Of a stretch of 6,157 nucleotides of DNA, positions 1 to 6,120 are shown in pieces. Within the stretch, counting starts at the first letter, position 1; each line of letters opens with the position of its first letter. The stretch spans positions 1 through 6,157 of the forward strand of contig JANNAV010000147.1 of the NCBI GenBank assembly GCA_031384695.1, written 5' to 3'. Below the pieces are notes generated by a model that worked only from the letters and a program-made list of their open reading frames with translations, searched no databases and had not been told where the DNA came from. Source of the stretch: JANNAV01 sp031384695 (GTDB lineage: Bacteria > Pseudomonadota > Alphaproteobacteria > Rhodobacterales > Rhodobacteraceae). Made by a program: the position numbers and the translations under genes.

Positions 1-316
1 GCCCGAGATCAACGCCGGTTTTGCGGGTCAGACCGTGATCACCACCTTCGAGATGACCCCCGGCACCGCCCATGATCTGATGGAGGCGCTGCAGGCGGCC
101 TACAGCGATTTCATCCGGTTGCAACCGGGGTTCATCGGCGCAGGGCTGCACATGAACGACGCCCAGACCCGGATCGCCAACTACTCGCAATGGCAGGCGC
201 GCGAGGATTTCATGGCGATGCTGCGCACACCCGAAATGCGCGCGCGCAACCGCGAGATCGCGGGGCTGTGTTCGCGGTTCGAGCCGGTGATGTACGAGGT
301 GGCGGGGGTGTATTGA
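1..316 (+). CDS. ABM-domain (antibiotic biosynthesis monooxygenase-like) protein, 5' end at window edge
   Basis: The frame is open to the left edge and reads PEINAGFAGQTVITTFEM before the first internal GTG at 35. Base 1 is a G in third codon position, so the real start is probably an ATG whose first two bases lie just outside the window, giving a protein of about 105 residues. That is the usual size of single-domain ABM proteins (ferredoxin-like alpha/beta fold, dimeric). The pattern fits: an early strand (VITTFEM), a helix (DLMEALQAAYSDFIRLQPGF), a strand with a Y-S-Q-W core, a helix (REDFMAMLRTPEMRARN) and a final strand (FEPVMYEVAGVY). Family members include quinol or polyketide monooxygenases and haem-degrading enzymes, but many have no known substrate. 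The substrate here cannot be read from sequence. The gene lies 33 bp upstream of the ribonuclease gene on the same strand, so co-transcription is possible. Confidence 0.75.
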   Translation, partial: PEINAGFAGQTVITTFEMTPGTAHDLMEALQAAYSDFIRLQPGFIGAGLHMNDAQTRIANYSQWQAREDFMAMLRTPEMRARNREIAGLCSRFEPVMYEVAGVY

Positions 317-349
317 CCGAGGCCTAGCGCGCGCGGTAGGGATCGCCTT

Positions 350-961
350 ATGGTTGTTCCTGTTCTCTTGCTCGTATGCAGCCTCGCCGTGGCGAGTTTT
401 GCGTTTTTCAGATCGGGTGCGGTGCTTTCGGATCTGATGCTGCTCGCGACCGTCGCGGCACTCGCCAGCCTTTTCCTGCTGTTGCGCGGCTTGTGGGCCG
501 GGCGGCGTAAGCCAGCCGCAAAACAAAATACGCCCGAAAAATGGGTATTAGTGGACGGCTCCAACGTGATGCACTGGAAAGAGGGGCAGCCGCAGCTTCA
601 AACCGTGCGCGAGGTGGTGTGGGCGCTTGAGGCGGATGGCTGTAGCGTTGGCGTGGTGTTTGATGCCAGCGCCGGGCACAAGTTGGCCGGGCGGTATCAG
701 GATGACAACATTCTGGCGCTGCAACTGGGGGTGCCCGAGCGCCAGGTTTTCGTGGTGCCGAAGGGCACGCAGGCCGATCCCCACCTGCTGAGCACGGCCC
801 GCAAGATGGGTGCGCGCGTGGTGACAAACGACCGCTTTCGGGATTGGGCCGGGCAGTATCCTGAAGTGGCGCGGCCGGGGTTTCTGATCTGGGGCGGCTA
901 CCGCGAAGGAAAGCTTTGGTTATCGGGCGGAGTAAAGCCGTTGGTCGAGGTGGCGCTGTGA
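350..961 (+). CDS. Membrane-anchored NYN/PIN-like (Zc3h12a-type) ribonuclease domain protein
   Basis: This 203-residue protein starts at an ATG preceded by AGGGA at 338-342 (7-nt spacing). Residues 2-20 and 26-48 are two hydrophobic stretches that look like a membrane hairpin or tandem anchors. A basic linker follows (GRRKPAAK, 51-58), which by the positive-inside rule would keep the catalytic part in the cytoplasm. The C-terminal domain (about 64-200) has the acidic pattern of the Zc3h12a-like NYN branch of the PIN fold: VLVDGSNVMHW with D69 and N72, FDAS with D105, QADPHLL with D143, and TNDRFRDW with D161 and D165. Relatives such as eukaryotic Regnase-1 use equivalent acids to bind Mg2+ and cut RNA. 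RNA cleavage at the membrane is therefore inferred, and the target is unknown. The 3' end overlaps the convergent uvrB by 42 bp. Domain call fairly firm; activity untested. Confidence 0.8.
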   Translation: MVVPVLLLVCSLAVASFAFFRSGAVLSDLMLLATVAALASLFLLLRGLWAGRRKPAAKQNTPEKWVLVDGSNVMHWKEGQPQLQTVREVVWALEADGCSVGVVFDASAGHKLAGRYQDDNILALQLGVPERQVFVVPKGTQADPHLLSTARKMGARVVTNDRFRDWAGQYPEVARPGFLIWGGYREGKLWLSGGVKPLVEVAL

Positions 962-3154
962 AATAGGGCGGCTCGACCGCCGCCGCGCCTTCCCGCCCCG
1001 CATCCCCGCCCGTCCCCCCGTACTCCGCCCGCTCATCTTCACCGCCGCTTCCGCTGCCTCTTCGACCACCGATTGCCGCGCCAAAGGATCGTCGGCTACG
1101 GCCAGTTCCACTGCCTCCAGCCGCTTCACCTCGTCGCGCAACCGGGCTGCCTCTTCAAACTCCAGGTTCTCGGCGGCCTTGCGCATGGCAAGCCGGATGG
1201 CATCCAGATGCGCCGCGAGGTTGGAGCCATAGAGCAGCGGCCTGTCGACCTTGGCCGTCACCCGCGCCTGATCGGTATCGGCGTTGAACAGACCCGCCAG
1301 CACGTCTTCAACGTTCTTGCGGATGGTGGTGGGGGTGATGCCATGCGCCGTGTTATAGGCAATCTGCTTGTCGCGCCGCCGGGTGGTCTCGCCAATCGCC
1401 CGCTCCATGGAGCCGGTGATGCGGTCGGCATACATGATGACGCGGCCGTCGGAATTGCGCGCGGCGCGGCCGATGGTCTGGATCAGGCTGGTTTCCGAGC
1501 GCAAAAAGCCTTCCTTGTCGGCATCAAGGATAGCCACCAGCCCGCATTCGGGGATATCCAAGCCTTCGCGCAACAGGTTGATGCCCACCAGCACGTCGAA
1601 CGCGCCCAACCGCAGGTCGCGCAGAATCTCGATCCGCTCGATGGTGTCGATGTCGGAGTGCATATAGCGGATGCGGATGCCCTGTTCGTGGAAATATTCG
1701 GTCAGGTCTTCGGCCATCCGCTTGGTCAGCGTGGTCACCAGAACCCGCAACCCAAGGGCCGCCACCCGGCGGATCTCGTCCAGCAGGTCATCAACCTGCA
1801 TATCGACGGGGCGGATTTCGATCTGCGGATCCACCAGCCCGGTGGGGCGGATCACCTGTTCGGTGAACACACCGCCGGTCTGCTCCAGCTCCCATTTCGC
1901 GGGCGTGGCCGAGACGAACACGGTTTGCGGCCGCATCGCGTCCCATTCCTCGAACTTCAGGGGGCGGTTGTCCATGCAGCTTGGCAGGCGAAAGCCGTGC
2001 TCGGCGAGGGTGAACTTGCGGCGATAGTCGCCTTTGTACATGCCGCCGATCTGGGGGACAGACACATGCGATTCGTCGGCGAAGACGATGGCATTGTCGG
2101 GGATGAACTCGAACAGGGTGGGGGGCGGCTCGCCGGGCGCGCGGCCGGTCAGGTAACGCGAATAGTTCTCGATGCCCGCACAGACGCCGGTGGCCTCCAG
2201 CATCTCCAGATCGAAGGAACAGCGCTGTTCAAGCCGCTGCGCCTCCAGCAGTTTGCCGTTGGATACCATGAGGTCAAGGGTCTGGCGCAGCTCGGCCTTG
2301 ATGCCGATGATCGCCTGTTTCATCGTCGGGCGGGGGGTCACGTAGTGGCTGTTGGCATAGATGCGGATTTGGGTGAAATTATCGGTTTTTGCCCCGGTCA
2401 GGGGGTCAAACTCGGTGATCGACTCCAGATCTTCACCGAAAAATGAAAACCGCCAGGCGCGGTCATCCAAATGGGCGGGCCAAACCTCAAGGCTGTCGCC
2501 GCGCACCCGGAAGCAGCCGCGCTGAAACGCCTGATCATTGCGGCGAAACGCCTGCGCCACCAGTTCGGCCATGATGGCGCGCAGGTCATAGGGCTGGCCC
2601 ACGGTCAGATCCTGCGTCATCGCCGAATAGGTTTCCACCGAGCCGATGCCATAGATGCAGGAAACCGAGGCCACGATGATCACATCATCGCGTTCCAGCA
2701 GGGCGCGGGTGGCGGAGTGGCGCATCCTGTCGATCTGTTCGTTGATCTGGGATTCTTTCTCGATATAGGTGTCCGAGCGCGCCACATAGGCCTCGGGTTG
2801 GTAATAATCATAATAGGACACGAAGTACTCAACCGCGTTATCCGGAAAGAAGCCCTTGAATTCGCCGTATAATTGCGCCGCGAGGGTTTTGTTGGGCGCA
2901 AGGATGATGGCCGGGCGCTGGGTTTCCTCGATGATCTTGGCCATGGTAAAGGTCTTGCCGGTGCCGGTGGCCCCCAGCAGCACCTGATCATGCTCGCCCG
3001 CTACGATGCCCGCGGTCAACTCGGCAATGGCGGTGGGCTGATCGCCTGCTGCAGTGAACGGGGATTGCAGCACGAACCGCCGCCCGCCTTCCAGTTTGGC
3101 GCGGGTCAGCACCTCGGGGCGGATAGCGGGGGCGTTGATGTTGTTATGGGGCAT
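920..3154 (-). CDS. uvrB: UvrABC excinuclease subunit B (UvrB)
   Basis: UvrB is the damage-verifying, DNA-incising partner in nucleotide excision repair. UvrA loads it on lesions, it uses a helicase-like ATPase and a beta-hairpin to lock the damaged strand, then recruits UvrC; it acts in the cytoplasm. Visible landmarks in this 744-residue protein are Walker A GATGTGKT (61-68), the tyrosine-rich beta-hairpin (about 114-135, YYDYYQPEAY then DTYIEKES), Walker B DESH (360-363), helicase motif VI QTIGRAARNSDGR, and the C-terminal UVR motif (about 650-684) that contacts UvrC. The start ATG is preceded on the - strand by GAAGGGA (3161-3167) with 6-nt spacing. The protein is some 70 residues longer than the E. 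coli one. The extra includes a short N-terminal extension and a basic, Gly/Arg/Ser-rich tail after residue 684, the end of which overlaps the convergent ribonuclease gene. A candidate LexA box lies upstream. Confidence 0.98.
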   Translation of the reverse strand: MPHNNINAPAIRPEVLTRAKLEGGRRFVLQSPFTAAGDQPTAIAELTAGIVAGEHDQVLLGATGTGKTFTMAKIIEETQRPAIILAPNKTLAAQLYGEFKGFFPDNAVEYFVSYYDYYQPEAYVARSDTYIEKESQINEQIDRMRHSATRALLERDDVIIVASVSCIYGIGSVETYSAMTQDLTVGQPYDLRAIMAELVAQAFRRNDQAFQRGCFRVRGDSLEVWPAHLDDRAWRFSFFGEDLESITEFDPLTGAKTDNFTQIRIYANSHYVTPRPTMKQAIIGIKAELRQTLDLMVSNGKLLEAQRLEQRCSFDLEMLEATGVCAGIENYSRYLTGRAPGEPPPTLFEFIPDNAIVFADESHVSVPQIGGMYKGDYRRKFTLAEHGFRLPSCMDNRPLKFEEWDAMRPQTVFVSATPAKWELEQTGGVFTEQVIRPTGLVDPQIEIRPVDMQVDDLLDEIRRVAALGLRVLVTTLTKRMAEDLTEYFHEQGIRIRYMHSDIDTIERIEILRDLRLGAFDVLVGINLLREGLDIPECGLVAILDADKEGFLRSETSLIQTIGRAARNSDGRVIMYADRITGSMERAIGETTRRRDKQIAYNTAHGITPTTIRKNVEDVLAGLFNADTDQARVTAKVDRPLLYGSNLAAHLDAIRLAMRKAAENLEFEEAARLRDEVKRLEAVELAVADDPLARQSVVEEAAEAAVKMSGRSTGGRAGMRGGKARRRSSRPISQRHLDQRLYSAR
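967..981 (+). terminator. Small GC hairpin just after the ribonuclease stop codon
   Basis: GGCGG (967-971) and CCGCC (977-981) form a perfect 5-bp stem with a 5-nt loop, five bases past the TGA. No T-run follows on the + strand, so it is not a classical intrinsic terminator. On the - strand it lies within the uvrB tail coding sequence. It may only slow transcription or protect the mRNA end. Weak call. Confidence 0.2.
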
Positions 3155-3160
3155 GGTGAT

Positions 3161-3167
3161 TCCCTTC
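3161..3167 (-). promoter_or_regulatory. Ribosome binding site of uvrB
   Basis: On the - strand this reads GAAGGGA and sits 6 nt before the ATG at 3154-3152. It fixes the uvrB start. Confidence 0.75.
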
Positions 3168-3179
3168 GCAGGTCAGTGT

Positions 3180-3194
3180 ATTCCGTTTTTGTTC
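3180..3194 (-). promoter_or_regulatory. Candidate LexA (SOS) box of uvrB
   Basis: On the + strand this reads ATTC, seven bases (CGTTTTT), then GTTC, which matches seven of the eight fixed bases of the alphaproteobacterial direct-repeat SOS box GTTC-N7-GTTC. The spacer is T-rich, as is common in such boxes. It ends 25 bp before the uvrB start codon. Directly next to it on the - strand is TACACT (3180-3175), a plausible -10 element, so LexA bound here would cover the promoter. The -35 is not clear. The same bases also form a dyad, TTCCGT (3181-3186) with ACGGAA (3195-3200), so another regulator or an mRNA hairpin is an alternative reading. Confidence 0.45.
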
Positions 3195-3268
3195 ACGGAA
3201 AAGGGGGGGTAGAAAGCGGTTGTTAACTGGTCTTGTGGGAAAGTGAAGAAATGGGATTCAATTTTAAC

Positions 3269-3306
3269 GAAAACAAATCTCAAAAATACAATTTATAGTT
3301 GTTTTC
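3269..3306. repeat. Perfect 8-bp inverted repeat in AT-rich intergenic DNA
   Basis: GAAAACAA (3269-3276) is the exact reverse complement of TTGTTTTC (3299-3306), with a 22-bp spacer. The spacer carries the TATAGT -10-like hexamer. It could be an operator for a dimeric regulator of the NDUFS4-like gene or uvrB, or a chance symmetry in AT-rich DNA. Confidence 0.4.
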
Positions 3307-3476
3307 CGATTCGTCCTGGTGCAGATTGAAGGGGCAAGCAGCAAACTAAGCTGTCGGCTGGTCGCACCACACACCCCACCCACACTCCCCGCGATCAGTC
3401 GACAGCGCCTTCCCGCCTGAACCCACAGGGGCCGGGCTTGCAATTTCCCCTCCGTTTCGAAATAACTCTGCCATCC

Positions 3477-3483
3477 AAGGGAG
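3477..3483 (+). promoter_or_regulatory. Ribosome binding site of the NDUFS4-like gene
   Basis: AAGGGAG lies 8 nt before the ATG at 3492. It selects this start over an in-frame TTG at 3438, which has no comparable site. Confidence 0.75.
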
Positions 3484-3491
3484 ACTTACTC

Positions 3492-3803
3492 ATGCGCGCC
3501 CGTATCTATCAACCGGCCCGAACCGCGATGCAGTCCGGCACCGCCAAAGCCAAGGGCTGGGTGCTGGAATTCGCCCCAGCTTCGGCGCGCGAGGTTGATC
3601 CGCTGATGGGGTGGACCTCGTCGGACGACACGCAGGCGCAGGTGAAACTGCGGTTCGACACCAAGGCCGCCGCCGAAGACTATGCCCGCGCCAATGGCCA
3701 TGAGGTCGAGATGAGCGAACCCAAGGCGCGCAAACCCATCCTGCGGCCGCGCGGCTATGGCGAAAACTTCGCCACCGAGCGTAAGGGCGCCTGGACCCAC
3801 TAA
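3492..3803 (+). CDS. ETC complex I accessory subunit, NDUFS4-like
   Basis: This 103-residue protein matches the ETC complex I subunit family (the bacterial counterpart of mitochondrial NDUFS4, the 18-kDa/AQDQ subunit). It is a peripheral-arm accessory subunit of NADH:ubiquinone oxidoreductase, on the cytoplasmic side near the NADH-oxidising module, and it helps assembly and stability rather than catalysis. Diagnostic parts are ARIYQPARTAMQSG at the N-terminus, the W-x-LEF strand, MGWTSSDDTQAQVKLRF (39-55), the helix AAEDYARANG, and the C-terminal YGENFATERKGAWTH. There is no targeting sequence, as expected in a bacterium. Length is normal for bacterial members. The start is set by the AAGGGAG site. 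The nuo operon is not in this window; the gene stands apart, divergent from uvrB and 49 bp before a secreted-protein gene, with no terminator visible between them. Confidence 0.9.
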   Translation: MRARIYQPARTAMQSGTAKAKGWVLEFAPASAREVDPLMGWTSSDDTQAQVKLRFDTKAAAEDYARANGHEVEMSEPKARKPILRPRGYGENFATERKGAWTH

Positions 3804-3852
3804 ATTCGAATTCTGGCCATGTATTGAACGTAACACCTTGAAAGGACAGACT

Positions 3853-5310
3853 ATGTATCAGCGGTCACTTTTGCTTGCCATCCCTGCGGTGCTGATTGGC
3901 ACCGGCGTGGCTTTTGCCGAACCCGCCACTCCCGAAGGGGCCGAGGCGCTGGTTGCGGTGTTTCAGACCTATCTGGGCGCCACCGAAGGCGTGGTTTCTG
4001 TCGAGCCGGGAGGCGAAGCTTACACCCTCACCCTCGATTTCGCGCCGCTGATCGCCCTGTTGCCGCCCGAAGCGGGCACGGCAAGCCTCACGCCTGTGGT
4101 GATGGAACTGACCGATCAGGGCGATGGCACCTGGGAGGTAACGCAGGATCAGGCGCTGGGATTTACCATCTCGGTGCCGGGGCAGATGGAAATGTCGATA
4201 TCAATCGGCAATCTGGCCTCGACCGGGGTGTTTGACGTTGCATTGTCCGCCTTCACGGAATCAAGCAGCGAATACGCCGATATCGCCGTCAAGCAGACAA
4301 TGTCCGATCCGAACGGCGGGCAGTCGAACGTCAGCTACACCATCGACAGCGGCACCTTGGAAAGTGCCGCAGCCGAAAATGCAGTCGACGGCGTTGACAG
4401 CACCACCAAATACAGCCTGACCGGCATCAGTGAAACCTTCACGCTGCCCGGTTTTGATCCCTCAGCCCCGCCCAGTGAAATTTCGCTGACGGCGGCGGGG
4501 TACTCGGGTGATGGGACAATCACCGGCCTGCGCCCGCAGGCCCTCTACCAGTTGATGGCGTTCTTTGTGGCAAACCCGTCGAAGGCGGCGATCACCGGCG
4601 CGCAGGCCGAGTTGAAAGCCATCCTGACCAAGGGCGTGCCGCTGTTTGACAGTCTGCGGTCTCAAGGGACCATCGCCACCATCGCCGTCGCCACGCCGAT
4701 GGGGGAAGTGGGGATCGAGCAGGCGGGCATCGCGGTGGAAGCGAACGGCATCGTCGAAGCTGGCCTGATCCGCGAGGCGTTCTCGTTTTCCGGCCTGAGC
4801 CTGCCCGCAGGCATGGTGCCGGATTGGGCGGCGGTGCTGGTGCCAACCAGTTTCGCCATTGATTTCAAGGCGTCGCGCTTCAATCTGGCGGCGCCCATGG
4901 CGATGCTGCTGGGGGCCATTGATCTGGCCAAGCCCGAGCCGGTTGATCCGGCGATGAATGCGGCGTTGCTTGCGGCCCTCCTGCCGGACGGGGTGGTGGA
5001 TATCACCCTCGCCCCCGGCAATGTGACGGCGGGCATCTATGATCTGCGCTTTGAAGGTGTAATGTCGGCAGGCCCCGGCGGCGTGCCCACCGGTACGGGC
5101 CGGGTGACCGCGAAGGGTATCCCCGAGGTGCAGGCCGCCCTTTCCGAGGCGCCGCCCGAGATCAGCGGCCAGATGCTGCCGGTGCTGTCAATTGCGGCGG
5201 GCATGGCCAAGCCCGGCGATGACGGTGCGCTGGTATGGGAGATCGACGCCAGCAAACCCGGCACCCTGATGGTGAACGGCACCGATCTGGTGGCGATGTT
5301 CGCGCAATGA
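3853..5310 (+). CDS. Secreted DUF2125-like protein of unknown function
   Basis: The ATG at 3853 is preceded by AAAGGA (3841-3846, 6-nt spacing) and opens a clear signal peptide: YQR, a hydrophobic core LLLAIPAVLIGTGVA, then AFA with likely signal peptidase I cleavage after A22 (before EP). The mature protein, about 463 residues, is therefore predicted to be periplasmic. It is acidic, nearly cysteine-free and built of repeated beta-strand stretches with Thr/Ser-rich turns, with amphipathic segments such as LYQLMAFFVANPSKAAI. The general layout fits the poorly known DUF2125 family common in Rhodobacterales: an N-terminal beta-rich half, a later block resembling 'LVPTSFAIDFKASRFNL', and a closing 'G-x-L-x-VNG-x-DL' (GTLMVNGTDL). 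That assignment is from memory of the family and is moderate. No catalytic motif is visible. An extended frame back to 3757 exists but has no ribosome site and would bury the signal peptide. The stop overlaps the next start by ATGA. Confidence 0.9.
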   Translation: MYQRSLLLAIPAVLIGTGVAFAEPATPEGAEALVAVFQTYLGATEGVVSVEPGGEAYTLTLDFAPLIALLPPEAGTASLTPVVMELTDQGDGTWEVTQDQALGFTISVPGQMEMSISIGNLASTGVFDVALSAFTESSSEYADIAVKQTMSDPNGGQSNVSYTIDSGTLESAAAENAVDGVDSTTKYSLTGISETFTLPGFDPSAPPSEISLTAAGYSGDGTITGLRPQALYQLMAFFVANPSKAAITGAQAELKAILTKGVPLFDSLRSQGTIATIAVATPMGEVGIEQAGIAVEANGIVEAGLIREAFSFSGLSLPAGMVPDWAAVLVPTSFAIDFKASRFNLAAPMAMLLGAIDLAKPEPVDPAMNAALLAALLPDGVVDITLAPGNVTAGIYDLRFEGVMSAGPGGVPTGTGRVTAKGIPEVQAALSEAPPEISGQMLPVLSIAAGMAKPGDDGALVWEIDASKPGTLMVNGTDLVAMFAQ

Positions 5311-5786
5311 AGCAAGACGCCGAGCCCATCACTATCGGGCGCGAAAACCCCACCGCGCCGGACCTCGCGCTGCTGATGGAGCGGCACACGGCCGATATGC
5401 ATGCCGACACCCCGCCCGAAAGCATCTACATGATGGATGCCGCCGCACTGGACCGCCCCGACATCGCGTTCTACGTGATGCGCGCGGCGGGCCAGCCGGT
5501 AGGCATGGCCGCGATCAAGCCGATCAATGACCGCCACGCCGAAATCAAGTCGATGCACGTGCTGGCAGAATTGCGCGGCAAGGGGTTGTCGCGCCGGATG
5601 CTGACGCATCTGCTTGCCGAAGCCGCCACAGCGGGCTTTGGCCGCCTGAGCCTTGAAACCGGGGTGCAGGCGATGTTTCAGCCCGCGCGGATGCTTTATG
5701 CCAACGCGGGTTTCGCGGAATGCCCGGCCTTTGAAGGCTATGCGCCAGACCCGAACTCGGTTTACATGACGCGCGCCCTTGCGTGA
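5307..5786 (+). CDS. GNAT family N-acetyltransferase
   Basis: This is a 159-residue cytoplasmic acetyl-CoA-dependent acyltransferase of the GNAT fold. The acetyl-CoA pyrophosphate loop (motif A) is clear: the strand AEIKSMHVL followed by RGKGLS (90-95), matching R-x-x-G-x-G/A, and the helix SRRMLTHLLAEA. Further on are the strand RLSLETG (113-119) and FQPARMLYANAGF (124-136), the motif B region with the Tyr that often acts as general acid. The end, PNSVYMTRALA, is typical of a subgroup that ends in '(L/N)SV(F/Y)M'. The acceptor substrate cannot be told. The start ATG overlaps the stop of the preceding gene (ATGA) and has no strong ribosome site of its own, so translation is probably coupled to the secreted protein gene. 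Confidence 0.92.
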   Translation: MKQDAEPITIGRENPTAPDLALLMERHTADMHADTPPESIYMMDAAALDRPDIAFYVMRAAGQPVGMAAIKPINDRHAEIKSMHVLAELRGKGLSRRMLTHLLAEAATAGFGRLSLETGVQAMFQPARMLYANAGFAECPAFEGYAPDPNSVYMTRALA

Positions 5787-5789
5787 CAG

Positions 5790-5802
5790 GCGGCATTGCC
5801 GC
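5790..5802 (+). terminator. Tight hairpin between the acetyltransferase stop and the tRNA
   Basis: GCGGC (5790-5794) and GCCGC (5798-5802) pair perfectly around a 3-nt loop, beginning 3 bases after the stop codon. An A-run rather than a T-run follows, so it is not a standard intrinsic terminator. It may stabilise the mRNA end or mark the boundary of the tRNA gene. Confidence 0.25.
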
Positions 5803-5818
5803 AAAAAGAGCGCCATGC

Positions 5819-5895
5819 GGCTCCGTAGCTCAACTGGATAGAGCAAGGACCTTCTAAGTCCGAGGTTGAGGGTTCGATTCCTTCCGGGGCCGCCA
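5819..5895 (+). tRNA. tRNA-Arg (anticodon TCT)
   Basis: A full cloverleaf can be folded. Acceptor stem GGCTCCG (5819-5825) pairs with CGGGGCC (5885-5891) with one G-U. D stem GCTC/GAGC is at 5828-5831 and 5841-5844. The anticodon loop CTTCTAA (5851-5857) holds TCT at 5853-5855 after T33. T stem GAGGG/CCTTC is at 5868-5872 and 5880-5884 with a TTCGATT loop. The variable loop has 5 nt, the discriminator base is G5892, and CCA is encoded (5893-5895). The tRNA reads AGA (and probably AGG) arginine codons, rare ones in GC-rich genomes. The outermost anticodon-stem pair (A5846 with G5862) is a mismatch; the other four pair. Confidence 0.95.
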
Positions 5896-5988
5896 CTGGC
5901 ACAGCAGCAGGCCTGATGCCGCAATTGCCCGGTTCGCGGCCCATCACGCCCGAGGCCGTTTGGGCAAGGGGTTATCGGCGTTCGGATT

Positions 5989-6040
5989 GGTGAGGCAAAT
6001 CAGGCAAGAAACAGGTCGGGTGGTTTTCACGAACCTCACC
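5989..6040. repeat. Inverted repeat downstream of the tRNA
   Basis: GGTGAGG (5989-5995) is the exact reverse complement of CCTCACC (6034-6040), 38 bp apart. A competing fold pairs GGTGGTT (6019-6025) with AAC and CACC (6032-6040, two bases bulged). No T-run follows on either strand, so a terminator role is doubtful. Confidence 0.3.
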
Positions 6041-6063
6041 CCGCCCTGAAATCGCGCCAGCGT

Positions 6064-6084
6064 GGCAGGCTTTGACGGCAGGCT
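6064..6084. repeat. Short direct repeat
   Basis: GGCAGGCT occurs at 6064-6071 and 6077-6084, a 13-bp period with two copies. Too short to classify. Confidence 0.4.
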
Positions 6085-6120
6085 GAAAACCCTGCACCAT
6101 TGGCGCGGGCGCTTTGCTGT

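Larger units (their letters stand above)
3155..3491. promoter_or_regulatory. Divergent intergenic region between uvrB and the NDUFS4-like gene
   Basis: This 337-bp stretch has no supported gene and must hold the promoters for both flanking genes. From left to right it contains the uvrB ribosome site and candidate LexA box; a run of seven G at 3203-3209; a segment at 3241-3310 with only about 18 G/C in 70 bases by hand count, in a genome that is otherwise GC-rich; an 8-bp dyad within that segment (3269-3306); and a G-free, C/A-rich tract at 3365-3390. TATAGT at 3294-3299 could be a + strand -10 element, but no good -35 lies at the proper distance, so promoter positions stay uncertain. Confidence 0.6.
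5896..6120. other. Non-coding stretch after the tRNA
   Basis: I see no supported gene here. It holds an imperfect hairpin (GATGCCGC at 5915-5922 with GCGG and CATC at 5936-5945), the inverted repeat at 5989-6040 and the direct repeat at 6064-6084. No integrase gene and no second copy of the tRNA 3' end were found, so there is no sign that the tRNA has been used as an integration site within this window. Confidence 0.5.

Noticed and set aside
181..827. Minus-strand frames opposite the ABM-like and ribonuclease genes
   Set aside because: Compositional shadows: Arg/Pro/Ala-rich translations with no recognisable domain and no ribosome sites of note.
1073..2446. 457-codon open frame on the + strand
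   Set aside because: It is antisense to the core of uvrB, which has unmistakable motifs. Long antisense frames are expected in GC-rich genes, and the translation shows no family pattern.
3438..3491. Upstream TTG start for the NDUFS4-like gene
   Set aside because: It has no ribosome site, and the family N-terminus begins at the ATG at 3492, which has AAGGGAG at good spacing.
3757..3852. Upstream start for the secreted protein, overlapping the NDUFS4-like gene
   Set aside because: It would place 32 extra residues ahead of a clean signal peptide. The ATG at 3853 has its own ribosome site.
5037..5947. Minus-strand open frames across the acetyltransferase and tRNA, including peptides such as GRNRTLNLGLRRSLLYPVEL and APEGIEPSTSDLEG
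   Set aside because: These come from reading the tRNA gene backwards, a well-known source of spurious predicted proteins, and they are antisense to two well-supported genes.
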